NCBI GenBank assembly: GCA_030844895.1
Contig: CM061223.1
Coordinates: 6,868,676-6,932,675, forward strand
Source: Ambrosia x helenae
Lineage: Eukaryota > Streptophyta > Magnoliopsida > Asterales > Asteraceae
DNA: 64,000 nucleotides
Direction: 5' to 3'
Part shown: in pieces, positions 10,368 to 20,622 of the stretch
Layout of the letters: each line of letters starts with the position of its first letter
Numbering within the stretch: position 1 is the first letter of the stretch
Position numbers and translations under genes: made by a program
Notes under the pieces: model-generated
Databases searched by the model: none
What the model was told of the DNA's origin: nothing
Seen by the model: the letters and a program-made list of their open reading frames with translations, nothing else

Positions 10368-11797
10368 ATGTTATTTACACCTTAGGGTTTTTTAGGGTTT
10401 CACAGGTCTCTGTGGCTCGCAGAGGCCTCTGTGAGCCACAGAGGTGTCAGAGCCTAGAAAACAGCAACCCAATACGGCTCGCAGAGGCCTCTGCGAGCCG
10501 CAGAGGTGTCAGAGCCTCAAAACCCTAACCTTTCTATGGCTCGCAGAGCCCTCTGCGAGCCGCAGAGGTGGTGCCCACAGAACATTCAATGTCCAGGACG
10601 CAAAACAGCTTTTGTCAGTGAGCTCTGTGACCCGTAGAGGTCTCTGTGAGCCGCAGAGGTGTCTGCGAGCCACAGAGGCCTCTGCGAGCCGCAAAGGTCA
10701 TATAGGGTTAGAAAGTACGAGGTATCCGAGTATCAGACTGACAATTCTGACCAAATAATCCCTCTGCGAGCCGCAGAGACCTCTGCAGGCCACAGAGATC
10801 TGGTTGGTGAGGTGGAGATCCCGAGGCCCGTGCCCGACCCTCAGGCCCAGCAGTATCCGCCACACGTTTTTCGGGCAGTGAAGTTGAATCCTAGCGTCGT
10901 AGAGCAGCTACGGGTGATAGAGGAGGAGGCCGTGGCGTCGCGTCAGTGGCGGCAGGAGATGGACCAGTGGCGGGCGGCAGTGGATCAGCAGCAGGCGGCA
11001 GTGAGTCAGACTCTCAGTCTGCTGCTTGCGAGCAAGGAGGAGAGGCGTGCGAATGCCGGTTTGAGACCGTTATCACAGCTTGGTGCAGGCACCCATGCCG
11101 GGACGTCCTCCCAGGAGCCCGGGTCGTCCTCGCTGCAGCCGCCGCCTGTTGACACCCCGTAGCAGCAGTCGCCCACCCTGTAGTGTTATTTTGATTTGAT
11201 GTATTTGGCTAGTACACTTGTTTACATTATATTATCATATTTTGGGTACATTATGTTTTGAAATGCTTGATTATATTTGTCTGTCTATTTATATAAATGT
11301 TTGTTATACACTTACACGCTTATCGAGACAACATCGGGAACAAAAAACCGCTTACACGCTTATCGAGACGATAATATGCGTTTACACGCTTATCAAGACG
11401 ACAACGGAAACAAAACAAAAAAACCACTTACACGCTTAACGAGACGATTATATACGCTTAACCACTTACACCTAAAAAAAACTAAAAAACTAAAAGTGTC
11501 ATCTTGTTAGCGTTATTTTATTAAAAATTTTGTTGGCCGTTCTCAAAAAAAAAAAAAAAACAACAAAACGAAGGTAAAAGTAGTAAAGTATTAAAGTGAT
11601 ATTCTACGGCTCGCAGAGGCCTCTGCAGCCCGCAGAGGCATAAGTCAATGATTGGCAATGATTGGTAATGATTGACACAGACCTCTGCGGCTCGCAGAGG
11701 TCTCTACAAGCCACAGAGGAGCCTCTGTGACTCGTAGAGGTCTCTGCAAGCCACAGAGGCTGGTGCAAATAAATTAAAAGGAGGTGTAAATAAGTCT
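10368..11797. mobile_element. candidate DNA element with palindromic arrays
   Basis: The left edge TTATTTACACCTTAG and the right edge AGGAGGTGTAAATAAG are imperfect inverted repeats. No clear target duplication is seen. Two arrays (about 10395-10800 and 11605-11765) are made of the 24-bp perfect palindrome GGCTCGCAGAGG/CCTCTGCGAGCC and variants. Between them lie a coiled-coil reading frame (to 11162) and a 35-bp tandem repeat (about 11305-11465, word CTTACACGCTTATCGAGACG). Classification is uncertain. Confidence 0.5.
10659..11162 (+). CDS. coiled-coil protein fragment of unknown function
   Basis: A 167-codon open frame whose first 45 or so residues are translated from the palindromic repeats and are probably not protein. 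From about residue 50 it reads like real protein. A Pro-rich PRPVPDPQAQQYPP segment is followed by a helical stretch (VVEQLRVIEEEAVASRQW, then QEMDQWRAAVDQQQAAV) and a Ser/Gly/Pro-rich tail ending PPPVDTP. GC content is higher than in the neighbours. I do not recognise the family. Transposon-encoded accessory proteins often look like this, and a captured fragment is possible. Confidence 0.4.
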   Translation: MSASHRGLCEPQRSYRVRKYEVSEYQTDNSDQIIPLRAAETSAGHRDLVGEVEIPRPVPDPQAQQYPPHVFRAVKLNPSVVEQLRVIEEEAVASRQWRQEMDQWRAAVDQQQAAVSQTLSLLLASKEERRANAGLRPLSQLGAGTHAGTSSQEPGSSSLQPPPVDTP

Positions 11798-12416
11798 TGC
11801 CTATTTTTTTTCCATTGTTTAATTATTAGTTTTGATGTACATTGATTTCAATATTCTGATTAGTGATATATTATTTTGATTTTATTGTTTTGTTTTAGCT
11901 TAATATTTGTTATTGTAGTGATTTTTTTTTGTTTGTTTTAACATTTTAGTTTTACATGTTTGTTTTATTATATTTGTGGTTTTGTTATGTTTAGCCTTCA
12001 TGTTTTTTTATTTTCTTAACCTTATGTTTTCCTCGAGTGTCCTGCGGCAACGCATTCTATCCTTACAGACAACACCTTTTGATTTTGGCTGCCAAATTTT
12101 GTTTGATTGCCAATTTTGGTTCCTTAGGTTTTTTTTCTGTCTTTTAGTTTTAGTATTCTTACTTCCCCATAAGTTTAAAGTTATCACTTTTGCCAGCCCT
12201 TTCTAAAAAGAGTTAATGGCCAAAATCGTCTTTGAGGTTTGTCTTTGACCCTCTCGATTGTCTAATACGTGATGATATAGATTCGAGTTCATCTAGGTTT
12301 TGCATCACGTGAATTACTTGGTGTTATAAATTCGCATTTAGTCATTGTTGACTTGCTACTTAGCGCGGTCTCCGCCCTCCCACAACCAACAAAACGCTAG
12401 TAACACGGTTTTATGG
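11798..12416. other. AT-rich body of a Helitron-like element
   Basis: T-rich DNA with no credible gene, lying immediately upstream of a Helitron-type 3' end. A second GC-rich word (CTGCGGCAACGC, 12053) is reminiscent of the terminal hairpin. Confidence 0.4.
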
Positions 12417-12448
12417 TTCCGCCTCGCAACGCGGGGCCTTAAAACTAG
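12417..12448 (+). mobile_element. Helitron-type 3' terminus
   Basis: The hairpin CCTCGC/GCGGGG is followed 8 nt later by CTAG and a T, the usual Helitron end with insertion between G and T. The 5' end was not found. Confidence 0.6.
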
Positions 12449-12984
12449 TATATATAAGACTATAGGGAGGGGAGGAAGAGGGGCATGAAGCGTCATGTGG
12501 TACTTGTAGGACCCGTGTTTGAAAGGTGAAAATTGTGAGGAGTGGAAAGGGAGGGAGGGGAGGGGAATAACATTATATTATATTATTTAGTTTGTGTGTT
12601 AAAGTCTAAAAAAAGGAGGCCAACTCAATCTCAAGCGCCCCCCCCCCCCCCCCCCCCCCCGCCTGTGATGATTTCCTCGCCCAAGGGGCTCCCCTCACTT
12701 CACTTCACCTCCCCCCCCCCCCCAACCACCACTCCGTGCACTCTAACAATTGAGGTGGTTGCTTAACAACAGTGCCTATTTTGTCATTTTGTGAGTTTTT
12801 TTTTTCTTTTTTTTTTACTTTTTACCTTTTTATTTTCAACTTATATAAATTTGTCACAAAACATTATTAATTTATAATCCAACACTTTTTCAATTTAACC
12901 TTAGTCCCTATGCTTTTTTTACGAATTATGTTGTTAAATGTTTTTATCTCTATGTTTTCCTGGTTAACGGCTCTATCGTAGTAT
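12449..12984. other. low-complexity spacer with poly-C tracts
   Basis: Poly-C runs lie at about 12638-12661 and 12711-12723, with purine-rich GGGAGGGGAGG stretches before them. No gene seen. The homopolymers are likely assembly weak points. Confidence 0.7.
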
Positions 12985-13377
12985 GCGGGTGTGACACCCG
13001 GCAAACTCAGGTTAGTAACGTTGACTAAACTAGCAAGTCTACCTTAGCGGGTCATGCATATTACGTACTTAACGGGGTCAGTCGAGTCGGTATGATGATT
13101 CTACAATGATTCTGGGAATCATCGGGAGTCGTTACGATGATCCGCGGGATCATCGGGAGTCGGTCCATAACCATGTGTACAAGGATTGGTGATTCGTGGA
13201 ATCGCCGGGTTTAACGCACACACACAAGTCTCGAGTCCCGGGAATTGGTGAACGGATGTAAACGTGTTAGTTATCGTGCATTATATGTTTGTAATCACTA
13301 TGTGACTTATCGGTATGTGAATATGTGTTTATATATGTTAAAATAGTGTTTAACGCGCCAAAAACCTGTTCCAGCAT

Positions 13378-13555
13378 CTCCGAGGCGATTAGGAGCCTGT
13401 GAAGCCCCTAATCGCCCCAACCAGAGGCGAGTAGGAGAGGCTTGGGGCGAATAGGAGCCTACTCGCCTAAGCTTGGGGCGAATAGGAGCCTACTCGCCTA
13501 AGCTTGGGGCGAATAGGAGCCTACTCGCCTGAAGCTGTCTGCTACTCGTGTGTAC
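13378..13555 (+). repeat. upstream palindrome array of LTR B
   Basis: Tandem 31-bp units, GCTTGGGGCGAATAGGAG then CCTACTCGCCTAA. Each is a near-palindrome (GGCGAATAGG pairs with CCTACTCGCC). The array ends about 25 bp before the TATA box. Confidence 0.88.
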
Positions 13556-14349
13556 TGCTGAGCACGGGTCAAAACACCTATAAATAGAACCCTTGACTCC
13601 CCAAACACCATTTGCGCAACCCTAACTGATCCTAAGCCACCCACACACCCTAGAACACCTCTGGAACTTGTTTTGCTACAAAAATCACCATTTCCAAGCT
13701 TACACACCTTTCTTTGATAAAATCCAAGGTGTGTTCTTCATCTCTAACCTTTGTAAAGTTGTTGTTTTGGTTCCCCAAAAGTCCAGACCTTTTTTTGCTA
13801 AGTTTGTGTCTTTAAAACCCTTTGAAAAGAGTTCTAAAACAAGTCTACACCATAATACTTGCTATATGTGAAGTATTTGTGCATATGATGATTGTTGGTG
13901 ATTATAACATGAATTCCATGAATTTGTTGTACTTCTGACGTGTAGGTGTTGTTAGGATGATTATCTATGAGTTTAAGCTCTTGTTATGGTGTTTAGGTGC
14001 AAGTATGCATTTTGACCCATTTGGGTAATTCTTGAAGAATAGGATGTTATGATATGATTCATTGCTTGTTTATGGTTAGAAATCATGCTAGGATGATGAT
14101 ATAACATAGAGATGATGAATTGCAACTTGTAGGAGATGAAATCTGATTGTTTCCACATAAGGAAAGATAAGGTTAGTTAATGAAACCTAGTATTTTGCCA
14201 TTTTTGGAAATAATCGCACCGAGCCCGTTAGAGCTGAGATAAATTGGGGGTTTTGCTTGGAAAGGGTTGGTTAATAGTTTAGTTTTGATATTGGGTGTTT
14301 TTACATGTTTCGGATCTGATTTGAAGGGTTTAACGCGCGAAAACGCGCA

Positions 14350-14500
14350 TCAGCAGGCTTGGGGCGAATAGGAGCCTCATCGCCTGAAGCTTGGGGCGAA
14401 TAGGAGCCTACTCGCCTGAAGCTTGGGGCGAATAGGCCCTACTCGCCTGAAGCTTGAGGCGAATAGGCCCTACTCGCCTATTGACCTCCTCCTACTCGCT
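14350..14500 (+). repeat. downstream palindrome array of LTR B
   Basis: The same GGCGAATAGG/CCTACTCGCC word as at 13378, about 770 bp past the TATA box. It follows TTTAACGCGCGAAAA and is followed by GTGTACTGCTG near 14540. Confidence 0.85.
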
Positions 14501-14955
14501 AGTTGACTTTTCCTAATTGCATGAAAGTTTCCTAATCGTGTGTACTGCTGTCGTAAACGTATTTTGACATCCCGGAACATGATTTGACACCTAGGAACAT
14601 GGTAGGAACCCGGGATACACCCAATGACTTAGTAACACGTGTTCGGACCTGTTTATGCTTTAATTGGACATTATGCTAGACTAGGCGAACTCTTGCGCGT
14701 ATTAAGTGTTTAATTGCATGTGATGCATGATGTCTTGTATTTACCTAACACGTGGGATGTCGGGTCTTGTCTGGTACGGTCGGTTTAACAGTCAAAGATG
14801 TTTTCAAACGTTTATGGTCACGGTCTGGACATTCGGGGACTAGTTAACCCACGGGTTATTAGTTCGAATACTTATACACATCTTATGATAGGTCGCCGCT
14901 ATTTGGGGCTATCATAGCATAATTACTTAACTGTTTTCAAGTAACGCAAACCGAG

Positions 14956-15438
14956 GTGAGTGTCTTAGCCCCACTTTTACCGTTTTGCTTTCGGGGGAGA
15001 AACATGCTACTTATTTTGATTACTCATCATAGATCATGTTATACTATGGTTATTTCACGTACTATGCGGCTTTTACGGAAAGTCCCAGGGGGAAACCATG
15101 AATGTGCGGGGATGCACAACGGGGGAAATGTGGATAGATCTATTGGGCCTTACAAACCCCACCCGACGGCTGGGAGTCGGGCGGGTGCATATTGTCTCTA
15201 ACACTTTGGGGTTACCGAGGCATCGGTAATCCCGTCCGTCTGGGCTGGCTTCAACACTTATACCGGTTTAGTAATGGATTCCCAACCGCAGTAGTAGCAA
15301 CACTTAACGTCTAGCTAACGTTCTCATAACATAGTAGTAACGGAAATGATCTTACCGAACTTATAACAACGCTTTATAAAAGAAAACCAGTGAACTCACC
15401 GGCATTATATGTTGACATTTTTGGCATGTTTTCTCAAG
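14956..15438 (+). other. putative LTR intron with conserved hairpin (LTR B)
   Basis: Donor GAG|GTGAGT. The acceptor region reads TTCTCAAG, one base changed from the CAG of the partner LTR, so an AG is still available one base later. The hairpin at 15160-15187 has outer stem CACCCG/CGGGTG and inner stem CGGC/GTCG with one G-U pair. Confidence 0.45.
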
Positions 15439-15720
15439 TCGCTAAGGTAGCAGTCAATGGGCTAGGCGCACGGAGTCATGCACAGCGTCTAATATTTTGA
15501 AGCATATTAAACAATGTTTTGTAAACAATGATATGTCTTTTGGTTGTAAACAAGAAATGCTTCCGCTGCTGGTTTACGGCTCAAAGCATGATATTTTGGT
15601 TTTAAATATATTTATGAATGCATGTTTGTTGTATGTTTATTGTGATCGTTGACTGAGATCCTGGTGTGTCACGCGCCTCGCGATAAAACCCCGCACGTGG
15701 AATTTGAGGGTGTGACAGAT

Positions 15721-15733
15721 TGGTATCAGAGCC
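15721..15733 (+). promoter_or_regulatory. primer binding site, tRNA-Met type
   Basis: TGGTATCAGAGCC, three bases after the 5' LTR, complementary to the 3' end of plant initiator tRNA-Met. Confidence 0.92.
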
Positions 15734-16337
15734 AACGGTTATAGTGAACTAGGACTGCATGTAGAGTCTAGTCTATAACTGAGTCGCACACACTAGACGG
15801 TCACAGATAGTCGAGTCTTAACAAGTGGGTAACAACATGACTTGTCGGGGTGTCGGTGTCACCATCTTCTACGCTACATCTTCTGTTTACTCTTTATCAT
15901 CCCATTTCTCGACTTGTCCTTACTATAATTCGATGGCGAACGATATACTAATGAACCTTCATGACGACGGTGTGCATTGGGGTAGCTTCGGCGTACTCTT
16001 GAGATCTGTCCAGGGATTTGGACATCTCCCTTCTATGCCCTAATGGACACGCTCGTTCTTATGCATACTATCTTGTACTTATACTTATGATAATACCATG
16101 ATTGGGCGCTAGTGTTCGGTGACTTGAAGTTCAAACTTAAAGCACGCCTGGAGGACCATGTAGAACAGTTTATCATGTCGGGTGCACACGAGATTATAAA
16201 CTGTGATGCATGGGATCCCTAGCGGACTTTGTGCTTGAACGGATGGACCCGAACTGGGCTCGGTCTAGTTCCTTAAAATTCCTAATGGGTTATACCACGG
16301 GCGAGCCTAAATCTTTTGTTTCATGTTGTGACAGAAG

Positions 16338-17198
16338 ATGTCGGGAGCTCGTGGAGGTCGCAGAGGCGGCCGTGCTGGCGGTCGTGCTGGCGGCCGTGGT
16401 GGCGGCGGTGGCCGTGGGAACATTAATATGACCCAAGCGGAGTTGGATAACCTGATGCAGCAGCACGTGAACATTGCTTTGGCTGCGTTCCAAGCTGCTC
16501 ATAATGCTATGGGTGGTACGTCAATTCTCACCCATCCTATCTTGTTCTTGGGTACTGTACCTTTTCTTGGTTTTCACCTGTGTGTCTGTTCCAGGTGGTG
16601 CTGTCAATCCCCCTCCACCCCAGTGCTCTTACAAAAAGTTTATGGATTGCAAGCCCCATAACTTTAGTGGAACTGAAGGGGCAGTGGGACTGCTCCGCTG
16701 GTTGGAGAAAATTGAATCGGTTTTCTCAATGTGCAGCTGCCCAGAAGGCGACCGGGTGATATATGCTCCTGCGACCCTGGAGGGTCAAGCTCTGACTTGG
16801 TGGAACTCCACCACCCAGACTATGGGTATTGGGGAAGCCCACGCTATGCCTTGGACAGAGTTCATCCAGTTGTTGAAAAACGAGTACTGTCCGAGGGATG
16901 AGATCCAGAAACTTGAGCACGAAGTCTGGAATCATAAGATGGTGGGGTCTGAGATTGAAGCTTACACTGCTAGGCACAATGAGTTGGCGGTGTTGTGCCC
17001 TGATTTGCACGCACCAGAGTACCGGAGGATTGAACACTATGTCGCTGGGTTGGTGCCGGAGATTGCGGGTTGGTAGCTGCGGGTAATCTCACTGTTTATT
17101 CTGAAGTGGTTCGGTCGGCTCACAGGCTGACCAATATGAAGGTGGCTGAAGGGATCTTGCCTCCTCGAGGCGCTACTGTGAAGGCTCCTGAGAGTAAC
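16338..17198 (+). pseudogene. gag: Ty3 gag, 5' part, with intron and frameshift
   Basis: The ATG at 16338 starts a Gly/Arg-rich head (MSGARGGRRGGRAGG) and a helical segment (MTQAELDNLMQQHVNIALAA). A 79-nt intron with GT...CAG ends (16516-16594) joins it in phase to the capsid-like part: YKKFMDCKPHNFSGTEGAV, LRWLEKIESVF, ALTWWNS, then EYCPRDEIQKLEHEVWN. This is the typical retrotransposon gag fold region that forms the virus-like particle. The frame breaks near 17070 (stop 17074-17076) and continues in another frame as RLTNMKVAEGILPPRG, until the Ty1 insertion at 17199. The related gag at 36973 has no intron at this place. Confidence 0.88.
16516..16594 (+). other. predicted 79-nt gag intron
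   Basis: GTACGT donor, pyrimidine-rich middle, GTTCCAG acceptor. Removing it restores one reading frame from the Gly/Arg head into the capsid region. The antisense Ty3 element has directly continuous coding here. Confidence 0.72.
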
Positions 17199-17919
17199 TG
17201 TTAGGACAAAGAGGATTGGTGAAACCACTTTTGGAAACCTTAGTCTAATTCACTTCTGTCATTTTGGCTAAGTATAGAAGTACTGAAGAGAAGACAAGAA
17301 ACTGCTGAAGAGAAGATATGAGAAGTGCTGAAGAAGAAACCTCATCAGAAGTTCTGAAGTCCAAACCAGACAAGTTCACTTCAGAAGTACTGAAGACAAA
17401 CTACTCATCAGTAGTTTGTCATTCATCAGCACTTAGCATCAGATATTTTCCACCGCCTTTTGCATCAGTAGTTTTATTGTTTATTATTACTTTTAGCTGT
17501 ATTTGTTAGTTTCAATGTTGCAACTTGTGCAACTTGTTTCTGATGTTTCTGTACTTGCTTTTTGGGCAAGATACATGTATGTAAACGTCTATAAATAGGA
17601 GGCTTCAACCTTCTATTTTAGACATTGATTTTTAATAGAAAAATCCTTCAAACACCTTCACTGTTCTATTCCATTTCAGTATTTATTGTGAATCTGTCTA
17701 AGTATCTAATTCTCATTTACTGCTTGGATTCATAATAAATACTTGTCATTTATTAGTTTCAATCATCAAGGGGGAGTAATAACTCTTCCTTAGTATAAAA
17801 AGTGTTGCTTTAACTTATACATTCCGCTGTGCTTATAATCTGATATACAAGGGCTTGCTAAACACTTAAGTGTCAAGATAGCAAGTTCTTACTTAGCAAA
17901 AGAGCAAACTGATCCAACA
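17199..17919 (+). mobile_element. 5' LTR of Ty1 element
   Basis: TGTTAGGACAAAG...GATCCAACA. TATA box TATAAATA at 17590-17597. A perfect 11-bp inverted repeat with loop CATC lies at 17395-17420, embedded in a cluster of CTGAAG/CATCAG words. Confidence 0.95.
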
Positions 17920-17921
17920 AT

Positions 17922-17933
17922 TGGTATCAGAGC
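17922..17933 (+). promoter_or_regulatory. primer binding site of Ty1 element
   Basis: TGGTATCAGAGC, initiator tRNA-Met type, two bases after the LTR. Confidence 0.92.
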
Positions 17934-18079
17934 GTTGGTTTATCTGATCACATATCAATCTAACAAATTGAGAATCAGACACAAAGCTCTTATTGATACT
18001 CAATAAAAAGATCAAAAGTTCACTTTTTATCAACATCCATCACTTAAAAGAGTCATCTGACAAATCTATACTCTTTAAA

Positions 18080-19978
18080 ATGGATCCACATAATACTGGT
18101 TCTGCCACTAAACCTGCCATGCTTGTAAGAAATGAATACAACATATGGCAAAAGAGAATGGCACATACCTTGTCACAGACCAACACAGGTTGTTGGAGAT
18201 CTGTGATATATGGTCCTCACAAACCAGTAAATGTCAATCTTGAAACTAATGTTAAGGTCCCTAAGGACCCAAAAGAATATATAGATGATGATTTCCTAAA
18301 ACTTGAGCTAGATGCAAAAGCATTCTCTATGTTGGCAATGGCTCTCCCAAATGAGATATACTCTGGCCTTTTACATTGTGAAAGTGCCAAAGAACTCTGG
18401 GATTGTCTTAAAGAACAGTTTGGAGGAACTGAAGAGGTGATTGCCAACACCAGAGAGATTTTAGCTCAACAATATGAGACATTTGCTCATATTAATGGGG
18501 AAACTTTAACTCAACAATTTGAAAGATTCTCCTCATTAATATCTAAGCTAAAGTTAAATGGTCAGACCTATACAACAGTGTCTATGCTACATAGATTTTT
18601 AAGGTCTTTACCAGACAAATGGGAAACATACTCCATTGTTTTAAGATCCTCACCAGATTTTAGCTCCCTCACTCTTACAAAACTCCATGGGAGATTACTT
18701 ACTTTTGAGAGAGAAATTGATCAAAAGAAGAAATTACAATCATCTGGTAAAACTGCTGATGACTACCTACCAGGTAGTACAGCACTTTTGGGACAAGACT
18801 CACCAACTTGTTCCTATGGATCTTATGACAACATTGACATAACAACTGGGATCTCATCTGAAAGATCTTTCCCAGGTTATGACAATAATGACCAAAGTCA
18901 AACTGCTGATAATCTATGTTTTATCATGGATGATTTGAAAAACTTTAGCAGTGATGACTTAGAAGAAATGGACATTTTACACCAACTGGCCATGCTAAGC
19001 ATTAAAACTAACAAGTTTTATAAAAGGTCAGGAAGGAAATTTCCAGGATTGACCAGTAATACAAAAATTGGTTTTGACAAATCTAAACTGAGATGTCACA
19101 AGTGTCAGAAGTTGGGACACTTTGCTAGAGAGTGTAGAAGCTCTAGCTTTAACCAATCACAATCTGGAAATAACTATAACCCCAATTATAATAGGAATAA
19201 TGGAATTCAAGGGAGTGCTCATTTTGTACAGGCACAAGCTCCTCAACAGCAATACATGCCACAAGTACAATATGTTCAAATGCCTGCTCAACAGATGCAG
19301 AGCCAATCAATCCCTTCCTTTCCAGCTGCTCAACATCCTCCACAGCCTCAACAACCCTCTCAACAAAGTCTTTTCACCTCAGGGTATGTTGACTGGAGCA
19401 GTCTCCCTTTTGACACCACAGAGTGCAATCCTGATGCAGACAACAAAGTGTTTGACATCAACTGGGGAGAACCAGACAATGGCAGAAAGAACTTTGCCTT
19501 AATGGCATTTGAAGGCTGTACTTCAAAATCTGCATTGTCACAGGTATCAAAAGAATCTTTGACAAAACTTTGCTCAAATTCTTGCAAAGAAACTTTTGCT
19601 CTCATAAGAGAGACAAATGTGCACTTACAAGGTAAAGCCAATGATTTAGAAAGAAAATACACACAGATAAAATGTGATTTAGAAAATAAACTGTGTGCTA
19701 AAACAAAAGAAGTTTCTAAATTAACTGACTCTACTATTGAAACCCAAGCACAAATTAAAATCATGCTAAATGACCTGGGAGATGTCAGACAAGAGCTTGC
19801 TGACACCAGGATCACATGTGAAAAATGGGTAGAATCTTGTAAGGGGTATCAATTGTTGCTAAACAAACAAAGTGCTTCAAATGTTAAGTTTGGCATAGGA
19901 TACCATCATGTTGAAACACCAACAGATTTCTCTCCCAAAACTACTGAAGATGGGAGAAGAATGCACATCTTTCCATGA
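18080..19978 (+). pseudogene. gag: Ty1 gag (UBN2 type), frame broken at 3' end
   Basis: The first ATG is at 18080 (MDPHNTGSATKP); the frame upstream of it has only a TTG. The N-terminal 230 or so residues are the plant copia gag domain: YNIWQKRMAHTL, LWDCLKEQFGG, ETLTQQFERFSSLISKLK and LHRFLRSLPDKWE. A CCHC zinc knuckle (CHKCQKLGHFAREC) lies at about residue 337, followed by a long Gln/Pro-rich linker and a coiled-coil-like segment. Gag packages element RNA into particles. Around 19945-19955 the frame shifts: the downstream frame (from about 19950) continues the protein with a second CCHC knuckle. This frame ends at 19978. Confidence 0.88.
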
Positions 19979-20621
19979 AAACTTTCTAAACAGAAATCCT
20001 GGCATTTTCAAAGAAAGTACTTCAGAAGTATTAACAAAATCTGACAACAAGCCATCAGTAGTTTTATCTACATCAGGAGTTGAGATCCTGAAAACTACTG
20101 ATGAGCAAAATCTTTACACAAATGTCAGAAATTTGCCTTTAGATCAAAAACAAAAGGCAAAAGAGTGTGAAATTTGTGGTCTGTTCAACCACAAAACTGA
20201 ATTTTGTAGATACAGAAAAGGAATTCAGTTCAATCAAAAAATTAAACAACAGGTTGTGGGAAATCAAATCAGAAATGATTATGAAAGAATCTTTAAACCC
20301 AAGAAACAACAACCTGAAAACACCTTTTCTCAGAAAAAGATAAAATCTCAACCAAAATCTTTTTCTCAAAATTCTTTGTCAGTAGTTAGACCTGAATCAT
20401 CAGCAGTTTCACAAACTGCTGAGATACAAAATCTAATGAACATGGTACAACTACTGATGACCAAGGTTGATGGTGGTCCTGAAAAGGATACCACCATGGT
20501 TCTTAATGAAAAATCCATTGCCAAAAAGACATGGATTTCTCAACCTGGTCAAGAACAAACTGTAACTGTTCTCAAGAGCAAACCCAAAGCCAAACAGGCT
20601 TGGGTTCCTAAACCTAACTAA
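19950..20621 (+). pseudogene. gag: Ty1 gag C-terminal part in shifted frame
   Basis: Continues gag in the +1-related frame. A second CCHC knuckle CEICGLFNHKTEFC lies at about 20167-20208, then a basic Lys/Gln-rich region, then KQAWVPKPN and a TAA stop at 20619-20621. Pol follows in yet another frame from about 20623. In SIRE-like elements gag and pol are separated by a stop or frame change that may be bypassed in translation. Whether this break is programmed or mutational cannot be told from one copy. Confidence 0.75.
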
Positions 20622-20622
20622 T

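Larger units (their letters stand above)
12990..15717 (+). mobile_element. 5' LTR of host Ty3 element
   Basis: TGTGACACCCGG...GGGTGTGACA, 2728 bp, TATA box 13579-13586. Compared with the partner LTR it lacks a 19-bp unit near 14757, where the direct repeat GGGATGTCGGGTC is present once instead of twice. It holds arrays at 13378-13555 and 14350-14500 and a predicted intron from 14956. Confidence 0.93.

Noticed and set aside
13378..13555. Regular spaced repeats resembling a CRISPR array
   Set aside because: This is a plant LTR; units are contiguous near-palindromes without unique spacers.
17318..17509. 63-codon frame present identically at 28122-28313
   Set aside because: It lies in both LTRs of the Ty1 element, upstream of the TATA box, and is a by-product of LTR identity.
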